This document shows positions 1-10,571 of a stretch of 64,000 nucleotides of DNA, piece by piece. The translations under genes and the position numbers were made by a program. Each line of letters starts with the position of its first letter. The stretch's first letter is position 1. Source of the DNA: Halalkalibacter okhensis. GTDB lineage: Bacteria; Bacillota; Bacilli; Bacillales; Bacillaceae_D. Location of the stretch: positions 62,001 to 126,000 of the forward strand of contig NZ_JRJU01000005.1 of assembly GCF_000787375.1 (NCBI RefSeq), written 5' to 3'. Below the pieces are notes generated by a model. It did no database searches, was not told the DNA's origin, and saw only the letters and a list, made by a program, of their open reading frames with translations.

Positions 1-515
1 GCTCCAAATCGTAACAATCGCTTTCCCCAAACTTTACGCTTTAACATTTGATGTTGAATGACGTACATAATTTGACAGGCAAATGAGAAGGTAAAGGCTG
101 CATAGGAGAGTATAATGAACGAAATGTGGATGATGAGGAGCTCTGAGGCTAAAAGAGCAGAAAGTGATTCAGGGACATCACCATCAGGTGTAAACAAACT
201 AAAGGCCATCATACTAAATCCTATGACATTTGTGAATAAGACAAGAAAGTCAACGCGAAAAGACCAGTTGATTGCTAGTGAAAGTGTAACGACAAGCCAA
301 GCATAGAAAAACAGTCCTTCAAAAGGTGTTAGTAAAGGAACACGATCTAACTCGATAGCCCTAATAACAAAAAAGACCGTTTGAAGTACCCAAACAATAG
401 AAAGCAACCAGAAGGCCATAATATTGACCTTCCGGTTGTGCTGTAAGAAATCAACGAAATAACCAATTAAGCTAATACTGTATAAAACAATCGTAATAGG
501 ATAAATCCAATTCAT
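1..515 (-). CDS. hemX: HemX / CcsA-family membrane protein (partial, C-terminus off window)
   Basis: Reading leftward from an ATG at 515 gives an open frame to the window edge, starting MNWIYPITIVLYSISLIGYF and continuing through alternating hydrophobic helices. This is the CcsA/HemX cytochrome-assembly-like membrane family. In B. subtilis, HemX lowers the cellular level of HemA and sits directly downstream of it, as here (18-nt gap after the hemA stop). A GAAGGGA ribosome site precedes the ATG. About 171 residues are inside the window, so the 3' part is missing. The name rests on synteny plus the membrane profile. Confidence 0.85.
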   Translation of the reverse strand, partial: MNWIYPITIVLYSISLIGYFVDFLQHNRKVNIMAFWLLSIVWVLQTVFFVIRAIELDRVPLLTPFEGLFFYAWLVVTLSLAINWSFRVDFLVLFTNVIGFSMMAFSLFTPDGDVPESLSALLASELLIIHISFIILSYAAFTFSFACQIMYVIQHQMLKRKVWGKRLLRFG

Positions 516-533
516 ACGTTTGTCCCTTCTTCC

Positions 534-1913
534 CTATGAACGGACAACTGCTGTACGTTGTCTAGATACGTTGACGTATTCTTGTTTATGATTCTCCCAT
601 TGTTTCTCGGCTTTTTCAATTCGAAGCTCTTCTTCTTGTGAGGCTAATTCATCTTCAAGTGCAAAGATCTTCGTAAAGAGTTCTAATGCTGTATCCGCAT
701 CTGGCTCAGCAGCAAGCTCTTTCACTCTTGTTACTGGATCACGTAAAAGCTGATTCACAATGCTTTTTGTATGCTTGCGTAACACTTTCATTTCACGCTC
801 TGATAAGTTTGGAAGCTTTCTTTCAATGCTTTCCATTGTTTCAGCTTGTACAGCAAGTGCTTTTGTTCGAAGAGCTGAAATGATTGGTACGACACCAAGC
901 GTATTTAGCCACTGCTTAAACTCATCAATCTCGGCTTCGACCATGATTTCAATCTTTTTTGCTTCGCGCTTTCGTTCTGCTAGGTTCGCTTCCACAATAT
1001 TTTGCAAATCATCAATATCATAAAGATATACATCATCAAAATCAGCTATTGCTGGATCGAGATCACGTGGAACAGCAATATCGACCATAAAAAGCGGACG
1101 GCCCTTACGTTTTTTCATAGAACCTTGCATGATGTCTTTTGTTATGACGAAGTCCCGAGCTCCTGTTGAACTAATCAATACATCTGCATCAACTAATGTT
1201 TGTTGGAGTTCTTCAAAAGGACGAGCTTGACCGAGAAAACGAGCGGCAAGCTCAATGGCTTTTGCTTCCGTTCGATTTATCACAGTAATTTGCTTTGCTC
1301 CATTTGCATGCAGATGCTTTGCCGTTAATTCGCTCATTTTTCCTGCACCTAAAATGACTACATGCTTTCCTGAAAAGTCGCCAAATATATTTTTCCCAAG
1401 CTCAACAGCTGCATAGCTAACAGATACAGCGTGAGCTCCAATTTCCGTTCCTGTATGAGCTTTCTTTGCAAGCGTGACTGCTTGTTTGAATAGCTGATTG
1501 AAAATCGTTCCTGTAGCTTGATGTTCTTGAGCTAATAAGAAACTATCTCTTACTTGTCCTAAAATTTGCGTTTCTCCAAGGATCATCGAATCTAACCCAC
1601 AGGAAACACGGAACAAATGCTCAATTGCATGATGATCTTCCCGAATATCTAAATATGGAATGAACTTGTCCTTAGGTAAGTCAAACCACTCTGCCAGAAA
1701 GGATTTTGTGAAATGACGCCCCGTATGCAATTGGTCTGCCACAACATACACTTCTGTCCGGTTACAGGTTGATATAATTGTACATTCTAGAATGCTTTTC
1801 ATCTTGCGTAGTTGTGCCAACGCATTCGGTAGCTCTCCTTCTTGGAACGAGAACTTTTCTCTTAATTCGACAGGAGCTGTTTTGTAATTAAATCCGACAA
1901 CAAGAATATGCAT
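534..1913 (-). CDS. hemA: Glutamyl-tRNA reductase
   Basis: NADPH-dependent reduction of glutamyl-tRNA(Glu) to glutamate-1-semialdehyde, the first committed step of C5-pathway heme synthesis in the cytoplasm. The protein (459 aa) begins [20 protein letters not shown] and has the catalytic cysteine at Cys50 in STCNRTEVY, then a Rossmann NADPH domain ([11 protein letters not shown]) and a C-terminal dimerisation helix region. The frame stays open upstream to 1994, but the ATG at 1913 is chosen because GGGGGTGA lies 8-9 nt upstream and the product then matches the family N-terminus and length (about 455). It is first in the hem cluster, with hemX following. Confidence 0.96.
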   Translation of the reverse strand: MHILVVGFNYKTAPVELREKFSFQEGELPNALAQLRKMKSILECTIISTCNRTEVYVVADQLHTGRHFTKSFLAEWFDLPKDKFIPYLDIREDHHAIEHLFRVSCGLDSMILGETQILGQVRDSFLLAQEHQATGTIFNQLFKQAVTLAKKAHTGTEIGAHAVSVSYAAVELGKNIFGDFSGKHVVILGAGKMSELTAKHLHANGAKQITVINRTEAKAIELAARFLGQARPFEELQQTLVDADVLISSTGARDFVITKDIMQGSMKKRKGRPLFMVDIAVPRDLDPAIADFDDVYLYDIDDLQNIVEANLAERKREAKKIEIMVEAEIDEFKQWLNTLGVVPIISALRTKALAVQAETMESIERKLPNLSEREMKVLRKHTKSIVNQLLRDPVTRVKELAAEPDADTALELFTKIFALEDELASQEEELRIEKAEKQWENHKQEYVNVSRQRTAVVRS

Positions 1914-2026
1914 CCTGACGTTCACCCCCATTGTTAATATCCGTTCAAATCTCTTTATATCTATTATAAAAGGTAACCTTTTCATAAACAACATACTGGA
2001 TTGACCCTACCAGTATAACTCAGTAC

Positions 2027-2055
2027 ATTATAACATGTCTAATGTAGGACTCCAA
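2027..2055 (-). promoter_or_regulatory. Candidate sigma-A promoter of hemA
   Basis: On the minus strand TTGGAG is followed after 17 nt by TATAAT with an extended TG motif (TGTTATAAT). The transcript would carry a leader of about 105 nt before the hemA ATG. A second weaker TATACT lies just downstream. Inferred from motif match only. Confidence 0.55.
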
Positions 2056-2287
2056 AAAAAAATTGTGAACAGATCATGAAGCATATGCTATCATGATGGT
2101 ATTGTTTCAACGTATTGGCTTATCATCCAAACCTTGCCTTATCGCTTTATTGTATCCAATTCATTTAATATGTATGAATAAATGTATAAATTTCAAAAGA
2201 ATTTATGGTAAGGCACCCATTGTGTAGTCAAAGCTATTCTACTTAGTCACTGGGTAACAGTGTGACTCATTTGAAAGGAGAAGACAA

Positions 2288-2764
2288 ATGAAGACACAGC
2301 GCATTTTTCCAGGTGTTTTACTTATTGGGGCTGGTTGCTATTATTTGCTACAGCAAATCTCTATCCCTTTTGATCAACAACTTTTAAGTTGGCCCTCTAT
2401 CTTACTCGTGCTCGGTCTAGCTCTTCTTTTACAGGCATATGTCGGCAGAGAATATGCAATGATTTTTCCAGGAATCATTTTATTTGGGTTAGCTATTCAC
2501 TTTCATCTTCAATCCATTGCCAGTTGGTGGCCAGACCATTGGGGAGTGTATACAACTATTGCAGGACTAGCCTTTTTGCTTTCTGCAAAAAAGCAGAAAC
2601 AAGAAGGTTTGCTCATCGGGTCCATTTTTATTATCTTTTCACTACTTAGCTTCGCTTCTATTAATCCATTTAGCTGGTTATATGATGCTTATTCCTTCTT
2701 AAGTTCGCTGTGGCCGATTATGCTTATTGCAATTGGACTCATGTTATTATTTAAACGAAAATAA
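2288..2764 (+). CDS. Small polytopic membrane protein, LiaI/LiaF-like
   Basis: A 158-aa protein made of about six hydrophobic segments (near residues 8-22, 34-50, 56-70, 83-98, 106-124 and 138-155) with very short loops and a basic end (LLFKRK). The motif W-P-x-I-L-x-x-x-G-L occurs twice (near 35 and 140), as in the LiaI/LiaF-type transmembrane module found in envelope-stress proteins. AAAGGAG sits 7 nt before the ATG. It is the first plus-strand gene in a minus-strand region and converges on the catalase gene. Function is unknown; the LiaF-like label is a fold-level guess. Confidence 0.7.
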   Translation: MKTQRIFPGVLLIGAGCYYLLQQISIPFDQQLLSWPSILLVLGLALLLQAYVGREYAMIFPGIILFGLAIHFHLQSIASWWPDHWGVYTTIAGLAFLLSAKKQKQEGLLIGSIFIIFSLLSFASINPFSWLYDAYSFLSSLWPIMLIAIGLMLLFKRK

Positions 2765-2815
2765 GATAAGGGTGCCCAAAGGTCAGTATGCTACCTTATG
2801 GCACCCTTATCTTAT
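2761..2815. terminator. Bidirectional terminator with both stop codons inside the stem
   Basis: Perfect 16-bp inverted repeat (2761-2776 and 2800-2815) with a further AAGGT/ACCTT pair inside the loop. The stop codon of the plus-strand membrane gene (2762-2764) lies in the left arm and that of the minus-strand catalase (2812-2814) in the right arm. There is no long T-run, so efficiency is uncertain. Confidence 0.75.
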
Positions 2816-3666
2816 GAATTCATATCACTTAATCCTGGACTGTGTTCATTCGGCATGTCAGGCATCTCAGGTACAGGATGACCTTGAGGTGGTGGGGTAA
2901 CTTGCAACTGTCCACCATTTCTACTTGGCGTCTCTCCTTGAAAAATCTCTCCCATTCGTGTTTCATCCAGTCTAAAATTAAATTGAGCGTTATGAAAACC
3001 CATTTCAACATATTTTCTACATTCCGGATATTTATTAATATCATAATTAGGAACAGGGAACAGCTTAGCCCAGTCTACTCCTAGCGTTTCTAACGCCTTC
3101 GCAAACGCATTTTGATGGGCATTATCACGTACAATCAAAAAGGCAAGAGTTTCTCTGAATGCTTTGTTTGTACTCATTTCATAAATTCTCGACTTTTGTA
3201 GCACTCCTGTTGACTCTAAAACGACATTATCTAAAAGATCACTGATTAAGTTTCCATGACTGTAGACATACGCACCTGTCCATGGGTTTCCTGCTGCATC
3301 GACGGGTAAAGAGGCTTGTGCGCCCATAATAAAGTGGTGTGGATTGGCATCCTTGATCGCATCCTCCAATGGCGCCCCACTTGGCCCTTCTGCTCCAACT
3401 GCGTCTTCTCCTGATCCATTTAAAAGCTGATTGATGGTGGATTGGACTAATTCAACATGACTTAATTCTTCTAAGAACACCCCTCGAATCAAATCACGAT
3501 ATTGCTTCGCTTTCCCACGAAAGTTTGCACTTTGAAACGAGAATTGCATTAATGTTCTCATCTCTCCAAATCGTCCACCTAATGCTTCTTGTAATACTTT
3601 TGCTGCTACGGGGTCGGGTTTGTCTGGAACAATCATATTAATGAGATCTTCTCTATAAAAATACAA
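2812..3666 (-). CDS. Manganese (non-heme) catalase
   Basis: Dimanganese catalase converting hydrogen peroxide to water and oxygen. The 284-aa sequence has the four-helix-bundle ligand motifs: Glu35 in FGEMRTLMQ, Glu67 and His70 in EELSHVE, a second Glu near 150 (VLESTGV) and His near 183 (RDNAHQNAF). The C-terminus is a Pro-rich tail, as in Bacillus YdbD/CotJC-like proteins. The start is TTG at 3666 with AAGGAGG 7 nt upstream. It lies between hemA and ysxC, where B. subtilis has no catalase, so it is an insertion relative to that map. Spore-coat association is possible from homologues but not shown here. Confidence 0.9.
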   Translation of the reverse strand: MYFYREDLINMIVPDKPDPVAAKVLQEALGGRFGEMRTLMQFSFQSANFRGKAKQYRDLIRGVFLEELSHVELVQSTINQLLNGSGEDAVGAEGPSGAPLEDAIKDANPHHFIMGAQASLPVDAAGNPWTGAYVYSHGNLISDLLDNVVLESTGVLQKSRIYEMSTNKAFRETLAFLIVRDNAHQNAFAKALETLGVDWAKLFPVPNYDINKYPECRKYVEMGFHNAQFNFRLDETRMGEIFQGETPSRNGGQLQVTPPPQGHPVPEMPDMPNEHSPGLSDMNS

Positions 3667-3740
3667 TGAACTGCCTCCTTTTTCCTAGCTTTCTTTTTAA
3701 AGCAGTTATAATATCTGTTAAAAAGGCTTGTCTCATACAA

Positions 3741-3785
3741 AAAAAGGTTTCTAAAAGAGTGTTCACCCTTTTAGAAACCTTTTTT
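3741..3785. terminator. Terminator after ysxC
   Basis: Arms 3741-3757 and 3768-3785 pair perfectly (GGTTTCTAAAAG core) around a 10-nt loop. On the minus strand the stem ends in a run of seven T, placed 9 nt after the ysxC stop. It closes the lonA-ysxC transcript. Confidence 0.9.
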
Positions 3786-3793
3786 CCTTACCA

Positions 3794-4381
3794 CTACTTT
3801 GATATATAATACTGAATGGTTTTCCATACCTGTTCTTTCCCTTGTGCTGTTTCAGACGAGAAAAGAAGCAATGGATCTGATTCTACCTTTTCTAAATCAT
3901 TTCTTATTACTTTTAGATGCTTCTCCCATTTTCCTTTTGGGATCTTATCGCTTTTGGTTGCAACAACAATAACAGGAATATCAAAGTGTTTGAGCCAGTT
4001 ATACATCATCTTATCATCTGAAGATGGTGGATGACGCAAATCCACAATCAGTACCACCGCTTTTAATTGTTCACGGTCTTGTAAATACGTCTCAATCATT
4101 CGGCCCCAAGCTTCTCGCTCAGGCTTTGGAACTTTCGCAAATCCATATCCAGGGACATCAACAAAATAAAGCATTTCATTGATCTCATAAAAGTTTAACG
4201 TTTGCGTTTTACCAGGTCGCTGAGATGTACGCGCCAACCCTTTTCGGTTAATCATTTTATTTATAAATGATGACTTCCCAACGTTTGATCGGCCAGACAA
4301 GGCAATCTCGGGCAACCGAGAAGTTGGGTATTGTTCTGGTTTAACTGCCACATGGGCTAAATCTGATTTTGTTACTTTCAT
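3794..4381 (-). CDS. ysxC: Ribosome-biogenesis GTPase YsxC/EngB
   Basis: Essential small GTPase that assists late 50S subunit assembly. The 195-aa protein shows the P-loop GRSNVGKSS (30-38), a switch threonine region with PGKTQT, G3 DVPGYG (about 75-80) and G4 TKSDK (about 145). Its ATG follows the lonA stop by a single base, so the two are translated from one mRNA, as in B. subtilis. Confidence 0.96.
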   Translation of the reverse strand: MKVTKSDLAHVAVKPEQYPTSRLPEIALSGRSNVGKSSFINKMINRKGLARTSQRPGKTQTLNFYEINEMLYFVDVPGYGFAKVPKPEREAWGRMIETYLQDREQLKAVVLIVDLRHPPSSDDKMMYNWLKHFDIPVIVVATKSDKIPKGKWEKHLKVIRNDLEKVESDPLLLFSSETAQGKEQVWKTIQYYISK

Positions 4382-4382
4382 T

Positions 4383-6704
4383 CTACTCTCCTAACGCGTG
4401 CTTTAAGACTTCATCTAGGTGAGATACAAGAATGAAGTGTAAGTCTTTTCGCACGCTCTCTGGTACATCTTCTAAATCTTTTTCATTGTCTTTTGGGATC
4501 AAAATCGTTTTTAATCCAGCACGGTGAGCACTCATTGATTTTTCTTTTAAGCCACCGATTGGAAGAACACGCCCTCGAAGTGTAATTTCACCCGTCATTC
4601 CCACTTCTTTTTTTACTTTTCGTCCTGTTAGTGCTGATACTAATGCCGTAGCCATTGTAATCCCTGCAGAAGGACCATCCTTTGGTGTTGCCCCTTCTGG
4701 CACATGAATGTGGATATCATTTTTCTCATTAAAATCAGGGTCAATATTTAGTTCAGCGGAACGTGAGCGAATATAGCTAAAGGCCGCTTGAGCCGATTCC
4801 TTCATCACGTCACCAAGCTTACCAGTTAACGTTAGCTTCCCTTTTCCTGGCGCTATTGACACTTCAATAGATAACGTATCTCCACCAACAGTCGTATAAG
4901 CAAGGCCTGTTGCTGCCCCAACTTGATCTTCCTCTTCTGCTAAGCCGTAGCGGAACCGTGGTTTTCCAAGCATTTCTTCTACCTTCTTAGCTGTCAGTAC
5001 CACTTTTTTCTTTTCAGCCGTTACAATCGTCTTTGCTGTTTTTCGGCAAAGTGTTGCAAGTTGACGTTCAAGGTTACGAACCCCTGCTTCACGTGTATAA
5101 TAGCGAACGACCTTTTGGATGGCTTCATCCTTCATTTGAAGCATTCCTTTAGTTAGTCCATGATCTTTCATTTGCTTAGGTAGTAAATAATCCTTAGCAA
5201 TGTTAATCTTCTCAAGCTCTGTATAGCCAGCTAACGAGATTATTTCCATTCGATCAAGGAGCGGCCCTGGAATCGTTCCGATATTATTTGCCGTTGTGAT
5301 GAACATAACTTTAGAAAGGTCATATGGCTCCTCAATATAATGATCACTAAAGGTGTTGTTTTGTTCTGGGTCAAGAACTTCAAGAAGCGCAGATGATGGA
5401 TCACCTCTAAAATCATTGGCCATTTTATCAATTTCATCTAAAAGAAAGACTGGATTTATAGAACCCGCTTTTTTCATCCCTTGAATTAAACGTCCAGGCA
5501 TGGCCCCGACGTACGTTCTGCGATGACCACGAATTTCTGCTTCATCACGAACCCCACCAAGAGAAATACGGACGAACTTTCGATTTAATGAACGCGCAAT
5601 TGAACGTGCTAGCGATGTTTTCCCTACCCCCGGAGGACCAGCTAAACAGAGAATGGGTCCTTTCAGTTCACGAGTTAGTTGTTGAACGGCCAAATATTCA
5701 AGAATACGTTCTTTTACTTTTTCAAGTCCATAATGATCTTCATCTAGAATTTGTTCTGCTTGAACGACATCTAATTGATCCGTTGTTTCATATGTCCAAG
5801 GTAACTGTATGAGCCAATCTAAGTAATTACGTAATACAGAGCTTTCTGCCGAGTTTGCAGGCATTTTTTCATAGCGATCAAGCTCTTTAAAAAATTTCTC
5901 CTTCACTGAATCAGGCATTTCTACTTCATTTGCCTTTTCTCGTAATGTTGAAATCTCTCCTGTTCGACCTTCTTTGTCGCCTAGCTCTTTCTGAATCGCC
6001 TTCATTTGTTCTCGTAAGTAATACTCTTTTTGCGTCTTTTCCATTGACTTCTTGACTCGTTGGCTTATCTTCTTCTCAAGCCCAAGAACTTCTTGCTCAT
6101 TGTTCAGAAATTCGATTAGTTTTAGTAGTCGAGCTTTTATCGAATGAATTTCTAGTAACTCTTGCTTTTCAGCCAATTTCAACGGCAAATTAGCCGCAAT
6201 CACATCTGCAAACGGGCCAGCTTCATGAATATCTTTCACTGATGCTAACGTTTCTGCTGACACTTTTTTCGAAACCTTTGTATACTGTTCAAACATACTT
6301 AGAAGATTTCTCATTAATGCTTGTATTTCTGGCGTGAGAAAAGCATCTTCTTCAACAATAAGCTCAGCTTCTACTTGTAAGTAATCATCTTTTTTAATAA
6401 ACTGGTCAATTCGTGCACGCTGCAAACCTTCAACGTGAATTCGAACCGTACCATTCGGTAATTTCAGAAGGCTCTTTACTTTAGCCAAAGTACCAATTTG
6501 ATAAATTTCCTCTTCCGTTGGATCATCTATTGATATTTCTTTCTGAGTTGCGAGTAAAATTTGATGGTCTGCTTCCATCACTTGTTCTAACGCCTGAACG
6601 GATTTCGGTCTTCCAACATCTAAATGAAGAACCATTGCTGGAAAAACGAGCAATCCGCGTAACGGTAGAAGCGGAATTTGTCGCCTGCCATTTGATTCGA
6701 CCAT
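4383..6704 (-). CDS. lonA: ATP-dependent protease LonA
   Basis: Hexameric cytosolic AAA+ serine protease degrading damaged and regulatory proteins. The 773-aa protein has the N-terminal substrate-binding LAN domain ([20 protein letters not shown]), a coiled coil, Walker A GPPGVGKT near 350, and a C-terminal protease domain with catalytic Ser679 (DGPSAG) and Lys720 (GGLKEK). Three in-frame ATGs lie close together; the one at 6704 has GGAGG 9 nt upstream, whereas the ATG at 6710 is too close to it. The length matches B. subtilis LonA (774). Upstream lies lonB, transcribed the same way. Confidence 0.96.
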   Translation of the reverse strand: MVESNGRRQIPLLPLRGLLVFPAMVLHLDVGRPKSVQALEQVMEADHQILLATQKEISIDDPTEEEIYQIGTLAKVKSLLKLPNGTVRIHVEGLQRARIDQFIKKDDYLQVEAELIVEEDAFLTPEIQALMRNLLSMFEQYTKVSKKVSAETLASVKDIHEAGPFADVIAANLPLKLAEKQELLEIHSIKARLLKLIEFLNNEQEVLGLEKKISQRVKKSMEKTQKEYYLREQMKAIQKELGDKEGRTGEISTLREKANEVEMPDSVKEKFFKELDRYEKMPANSAESSVLRNYLDWLIQLPWTYETTDQLDVVQAEQILDEDHYGLEKVKERILEYLAVQQLTRELKGPILCLAGPPGVGKTSLARSIARSLNRKFVRISLGGVRDEAEIRGHRRTYVGAMPGRLIQGMKKAGSINPVFLLDEIDKMANDFRGDPSSALLEVLDPEQNNTFSDHYIEEPYDLSKVMFITTANNIGTIPGPLLDRMEIISLAGYTELEKINIAKDYLLPKQMKDHGLTKGMLQMKDEAIQKVVRYYTREAGVRNLERQLATLCRKTAKTIVTAEKKKVVLTAKKVEEMLGKPRFRYGLAEEEDQVGAATGLAYTTVGGDTLSIEVSIAPGKGKLTLTGKLGDVMKESAQAAFSYIRSRSAELNIDPDFNEKNDIHIHVPEGATPKDGPSAGITMATALVSALTGRKVKKEVGMTGEITLRGRVLPIGGLKEKSMSAHRAGLKTILIPKDNEKDLEDVPESVRKDLHFILVSHLDEVLKHALGE

Positions 6705-6800
6705 CCGCATACACCTCCATCTCCAATACATCCTATTTCCCTAGACCAAATCTTCTCCAAATCGTTCATTTGGTATGATTTGGTGTTTTTACTAAATGGT

Positions 6801-6813
6801 TTGAATGATTCAA
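6801..6813. promoter_or_regulatory. Palindrome in the lonA upstream region
   Basis: TTGAATGATTCAA is a perfect 13-bp palindrome located about 100 bp before the lonA start, in the 140-bp gap after lonB. A second palindrome, GTCTAATATTAGAC, spans 6838-6851 over the lonB stop codon. Either could be an operator; no known consensus (for example CtsR) is recognised. Confidence 0.3.
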
Positions 6814-6844
6814 TTTTATCTTATCACTATTTGTTTGTCTAATA

Positions 6845-8509
6845 TTAGACCGGCGCGATGGAAGTGTTAAGGTCTGTACTTGCTGGTACCACTTCTTTTT
6901 CTTCTTGCTCAATGGCAAGATCAAGCACTTCGTCTAAATGCTCCACAGCGACAACTTCAATCCCTGTTATCTGCTGTAAAATGGCTTGTTCATTATCTTT
7001 TGGAATAATTACCATTTCAGCACCAGCTAGCTTTGCAGCCTCCACCTTGGCAACTACTCCGCCAATTGGTTTCACTTTTCCATGAATGCCAAGTTCACCA
7101 GTCATAGCAATGGTATTCTTTACTTTTTCTCCTTGAATGGCTGAATAGATGCCTGTTGCGATAGCTGTACCTGCAGATGGACCATCAACTGGTCCGCCAC
7201 CAGGGAAATTCACGTGAATATCATAATCTTGTGTTGGTATTCCCATGCGTCTTAATACGGTTACGACATTTTCAACTGAGCCTTTTGCCATACTCTTTCT
7301 TCTAATCGAACGCATTTGATTACCTGTGCTTTCCTCTTCTGCAATACCTGTTATATTTACGGTCCCTTTCCCTGCATTTTCAAGGACATTCACTTCGATT
7401 TCTAATAAAGCTCCTAAATTCGGACCATAAACAGCAAGCCCATTAACAAGTCCAATTGCTGATTCACTATGGATCTTCCTTTCAGGTCTTGGGGCAATTT
7501 GGCTTGCATGAAGGACCCACTCGACATCTGCAACCGTAAGTTCCTGGCGATTTTCAGACGTGGCAATTCCAGCTGCAATTTGAACAATATTTACTGCCTC
7601 ACGTCCATTTGTCGCATATTTTGCAATTCGTTCAATCGCTCCATCTTCTGCATTGAAATTAATTTTATCGGCTGCTTTTTCAGCAATCTGTATAATCTCT
7701 TTCGGTTTAAGTGCACGGAAATACACTTCTAAACAACGTGAGCGAATCGCAGGTGGCAGTTCGTCTGGGGTTCTGGTAGTCGCCCCCACCAGTCTGAAAT
7801 CCGCAGGTAATCCCTTTTGAAAAATCTCGTGAATATGTCGTGGGATTTGTTGATTTTCTTCACTATAATATGCACTCTCAAGAAATACTTTTCGATCTTC
7901 TAACACCTTTAATAACTTATTTAATTGAATAGAGTGAAGTTCACCAATTTCATCAATAAATAGCATACCACCATGAGCTTTAGTAACTGCTCCATGTTTC
8001 GGTTGTGGAATCCCAGCTTGTCCCATTGCTCCTGCCCCTTGATAAATCGGGTCATGAACCGAACCAATAAGTGGATCGGCAATTCCTCTTTCATCAAACC
8101 GAGCCGTTGTGCCATCAAGCTCAACAAATACTGCATCCTGCTTAAATGGAGATCCCGCATTCTTCTTTGCTTCTTCTAATACCAGTCGTGCTGCTGCAGT
8201 CTTTCCGACACCTGGTGGTCCGTAAATAATGACATGTTGAGGATTCGGTCCACACAATGCAGCACGCAATGAGCGAATGCCTTCTTCTTGTCCAACAATA
8301 TCTTCAAACGAAATCGGGCGAACCTTCTCTGATAAAGGCTCACTTAGTGAGACAGAACGCATTTTTCTTAGCTCTTCCATCTCTTTGCGTGATTCACGGT
8401 CAATTGAGACCTTCTGATTACGTTGACTTTTTAATAAATTCCAAAAGTAGACACCAATGATGACCCCAAAAAATAGTTGGACCACCAAAGCAATTCCTGT
8501 CCAGTTCAT
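6845..8509 (-). CDS. lonB: Lon-like ATP-dependent protease LonB (forespore)
   Basis: Membrane-anchored Lon paralogue that B. subtilis makes in the forespore. The 554-aa protein has one N-terminal membrane helix (about 7-25), an AAA+ domain with Walker A GPPGVGKT (97-104) and DEIGE Walker B, and a Lon protease domain with GPSAG serine and GGVVAK lysine. Unlike LonA it lacks the long N-terminal substrate domain. GGGAGG lies 8-9 nt before the ATG. A sporulation-type promoter lies just upstream, consistent with the known compartment-specific expression. Confidence 0.95.
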   Translation of the reverse strand: MNWTGIALVVQLFFGVIIGVYFWNLLKSQRNQKVSIDRESRKEMEELRKMRSVSLSEPLSEKVRPISFEDIVGQEEGIRSLRAALCGPNPQHVIIYGPPGVGKTAAARLVLEEAKKNAGSPFKQDAVFVELDGTTARFDERGIADPLIGSVHDPIYQGAGAMGQAGIPQPKHGAVTKAHGGMLFIDEIGELHSIQLNKLLKVLEDRKVFLESAYYSEENQQIPRHIHEIFQKGLPADFRLVGATTRTPDELPPAIRSRCLEVYFRALKPKEIIQIAEKAADKINFNAEDGAIERIAKYATNGREAVNIVQIAAGIATSENRQELTVADVEWVLHASQIAPRPERKIHSESAIGLVNGLAVYGPNLGALLEIEVNVLENAGKGTVNITGIAEEESTGNQMRSIRRKSMAKGSVENVVTVLRRMGIPTQDYDIHVNFPGGGPVDGPSAGTAIATGIYSAIQGEKVKNTIAMTGELGIHGKVKPIGGVVAKVEAAKLAGAEMVIIPKDNEQAILQQITGIEVVAVEHLDEVLDLAIEQEEKEVVPASTDLNTSIAPV

Positions 8510-8546
8510 GATGAAACCTCCCAGAAGTAGTCGTTTTTGTTTCCCT

Positions 8547-8576
8547 TAGTATGACCGGGAAAAACAACACTAATCA
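8547..8576 (-). promoter_or_regulatory. Candidate sigma-F/sigma-G promoter of lonB
   Basis: TGATTA is followed after 17 nt by CATACTA on the minus strand, matching the sigma-G pattern. The bases GG just before the -10 also fit the sigma-F form (GGnnAnAnT). It lies about 35 nt before the lonB ATG. B. subtilis lonB is a known sigma-F gene; the assignment here is by motif. Confidence 0.65.
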
Positions 8577-8708
8577 AAGAAAGTTTTGAGAATGATTGGA
8601 GAAATTCAACATCGGAAATCTTTAAGCGGTTATTTGCTGAATTTACTAGTTGCCGCTTGAAATTATTCCCTTTTTCTATATTTATCTGTTCGAAAAAGGA
8701 CACTCCAT

Positions 8709-8746
8709 AAAAAAGCGAACCCGTACATTCACGGATCCGCTTTTTT
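8709..8746. terminator. Terminator after clpX
   Basis: AAAAAAGCG(A/G)..CCGT pairs with ACGG..CCGCTTTTTT, giving a stem with flanking A- and T-runs directly after the clpX stop (8749). It separates clpX from lonB. Confidence 0.88.
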
Positions 8747-8748
8747 CA

Positions 8749-10023
8749 TTATGCGCTCTCTTTTGGTTCTGTTTTTGGTAAGGTAATTTCCTCACCTTCA
8801 GCTGTTAGTAATGTTGGTAAGTCGTTCTCTGTTACACACTTCTCATGAATAATACACTTAACGATATCCTCACGTGACGGAAGGTCAAACATTACATCGA
8901 GCATAAGTGTTTCAATGATAGAGCGTAATCCACGAGCACCCGTTTTACGTTCTATTGCTTTATTAGCAATTTCACGTAATGCTTGTTCTGTAAACTCAAG
9001 CTCTACATCATCTAGCTCTAACAATTTTTTATATTGTTTTACTAAAGCATTTTTCGGTTGCGTTAAGATCTCTACCAACGCATCTACATCTAGTGGTTCT
9101 AAACTAGAGATCACTGGTAGACGACCGATGAATTCCGGAATTAAACCGAAACGTAGCAAATCTTCAGGCAATACTTTCCCTAAATATTCGCCTGGCTTAA
9201 GATCCTCTTGCTTCACATCAGATCCAAAGCCGATGACCTTCTTACCAAGACGACGCTTAATAATTTGCTCAATTCCATCAAAAGCACCACCACAGATAAA
9301 TAGAACATTAGTCGTATCAATTTGGATAAATTCTTGGTGTGGATGCTTGCGTCCGCCTTGTGGAGGAACACTTGCACTTGTTCCTTCAAGAATTTTTAGT
9401 AGCGCTTGCTGAACACCCTCACCTGAAACATCACGTGTAATGGATGGATTTTCAGACTTACGTGCAACCTTATCAATCTCATCAATATAGATGATTCCTT
9501 TTTCTGCTTTCTCCACATCATAATCTGCAGCTTGAATCAATTTCAGAAGAATGTTTTCTACATCTTCCCCAACATATCCAGCTTCTGTTAATGATGTTGC
9601 ATCTGCAATCGCAAAAGGTACATTTAAAATACGAGCCAACGTTTGAGCTAGCAACGTTTTTCCACTACCTGTAGGTCCGATCATACAAATATTACTCTTT
9701 GATAATTCAACATCATCAGAACGCGAAAGCGAGTTAACACGCTTATAATGGTTATATACTGCAACCGAAAGCGATTTCTTCGCACGATCCTGTCCAATGA
9801 CGTAATCATTTAATATTTGTCTAATTTCATTTGGTTTGGGAATCTCTTGAAATTCCACTTCTTCTTCCGTTCCTAATTCCTCTTCCACAATTTCTGTACA
9901 AAGTTCAATACATTCATCGCATATATACACGCCTGGTCCGGCAACTAACTTTCGAACTTGGTCTTGTGTTTTTCCGCAAAAAGAACACTTAAGTTGTCCT
10001 TTTTCTTCATTAAACTTAAACAT
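8749..10023 (-). CDS. clpX: ATP-dependent Clp protease, unfoldase subunit ClpX
   Basis: AAA+ unfoldase that feeds substrates to ClpP. The 424-aa protein has the N-terminal zinc-binding domain with Cys13, Cys16, Cys35 and Cys38, Walker A GPTGSGKT (about 115-122), Walker [10 protein letters not shown], and the pore and sensor regions conserved in the family. GGGGTGAT precedes the ATG. It has its own terminator and sits downstream of tig in the same direction, separated by about 550 bp, so it is probably transcribed separately. Confidence 0.97.
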   Translation of the reverse strand: MFKFNEEKGQLKCSFCGKTQDQVRKLVAGPGVYICDECIELCTEIVEEELGTEEEVEFQEIPKPNEIRQILNDYVIGQDRAKKSLSVAVYNHYKRVNSLSRSDDVELSKSNICMIGPTGSGKTLLAQTLARILNVPFAIADATSLTEAGYVGEDVENILLKLIQAADYDVEKAEKGIIYIDEIDKVARKSENPSITRDVSGEGVQQALLKILEGTSASVPPQGGRKHPHQEFIQIDTTNVLFICGGAFDGIEQIIKRRLGKKVIGFGSDVKQEDLKPGEYLGKVLPEDLLRFGLIPEFIGRLPVISSLEPLDVDALVEILTQPKNALVKQYKKLLELDDVELEFTEQALREIANKAIERKTGARGLRSIIETLMLDVMFDLPSREDIVKCIIHEKCVTENDLPTLLTAEGEEITLPKTEPKESA

Positions 10024-10505
10024 TCAATCATCACCCCTTAGAAAATATTGTACCATCCTCAAGTAACTCTAGCCTAAAATGGCTTTTTTATGAATGGACA
10101 CGACAATACAATAACTACGAACGGATAGTACAAAGACTATAATCGTATGTGTGGTCATTGTAACATATAAATAACAAGAATCCCTAAAGATAACCCCTAT
10201 GGCCTATGTCATGCTTTAAAAAACTACTTTTATACTTGCCAATAGGCTCTCGCTTTACACCTCCATGCCGCTTTAAATTAACAGAATTTCTATGTACTTT
10301 TGACTAGACATAGAAGACGAGCAATCAAGTATGATTACTTCATTTTATGTATGGATTGATTATACATTCAAGATTAAGTAAGAAAAATCCTTTTTCTTGT
10401 AGAAAATTCATTACACTTCTATTTTTGTTCGTGCCCATCCCTATACTAAGCTTGTTCAATTCCTTCAAACTCCATACATACCGCCTACACTAGCTAGCCG
10501 GCAAG
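10024..10505. other. Gene-free spacer between clpX and tig
   Basis: About 480 bp of AT-rich sequence with no convincing coding frame on either strand. It must contain the clpX promoter; the best candidate is a TATAGT hexamer near 10140 on the minus strand with a poor -35 (TTACAA, 16-nt spacing). No riboswitch, tRNA or repeat was recognised. Confidence 0.5.
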
Positions 10506-10541
10506 GAAAAAAACAAGGCACGGAAAATCGCACCTTGTTTT
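10506..10541. terminator. Terminator after tig
   Basis: On the minus strand AAAACAAGG..G-loop-C..CCTTGTTTTTTT forms a hairpin with an A-run on one side and seven T on the other, about 30 nt past the tig stop. Confidence 0.85.
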
Positions 10542-10571
10542 AAAGATTAATCTACATTCGTAATCAAATAC

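Noticed and set aside
8506-8703. 65-codon minus-strand frame overlapping the lonB start
   Set aside because: No ribosome site and it spans the predicted lonB promoter; composition is typical of random AT-rich sequence.
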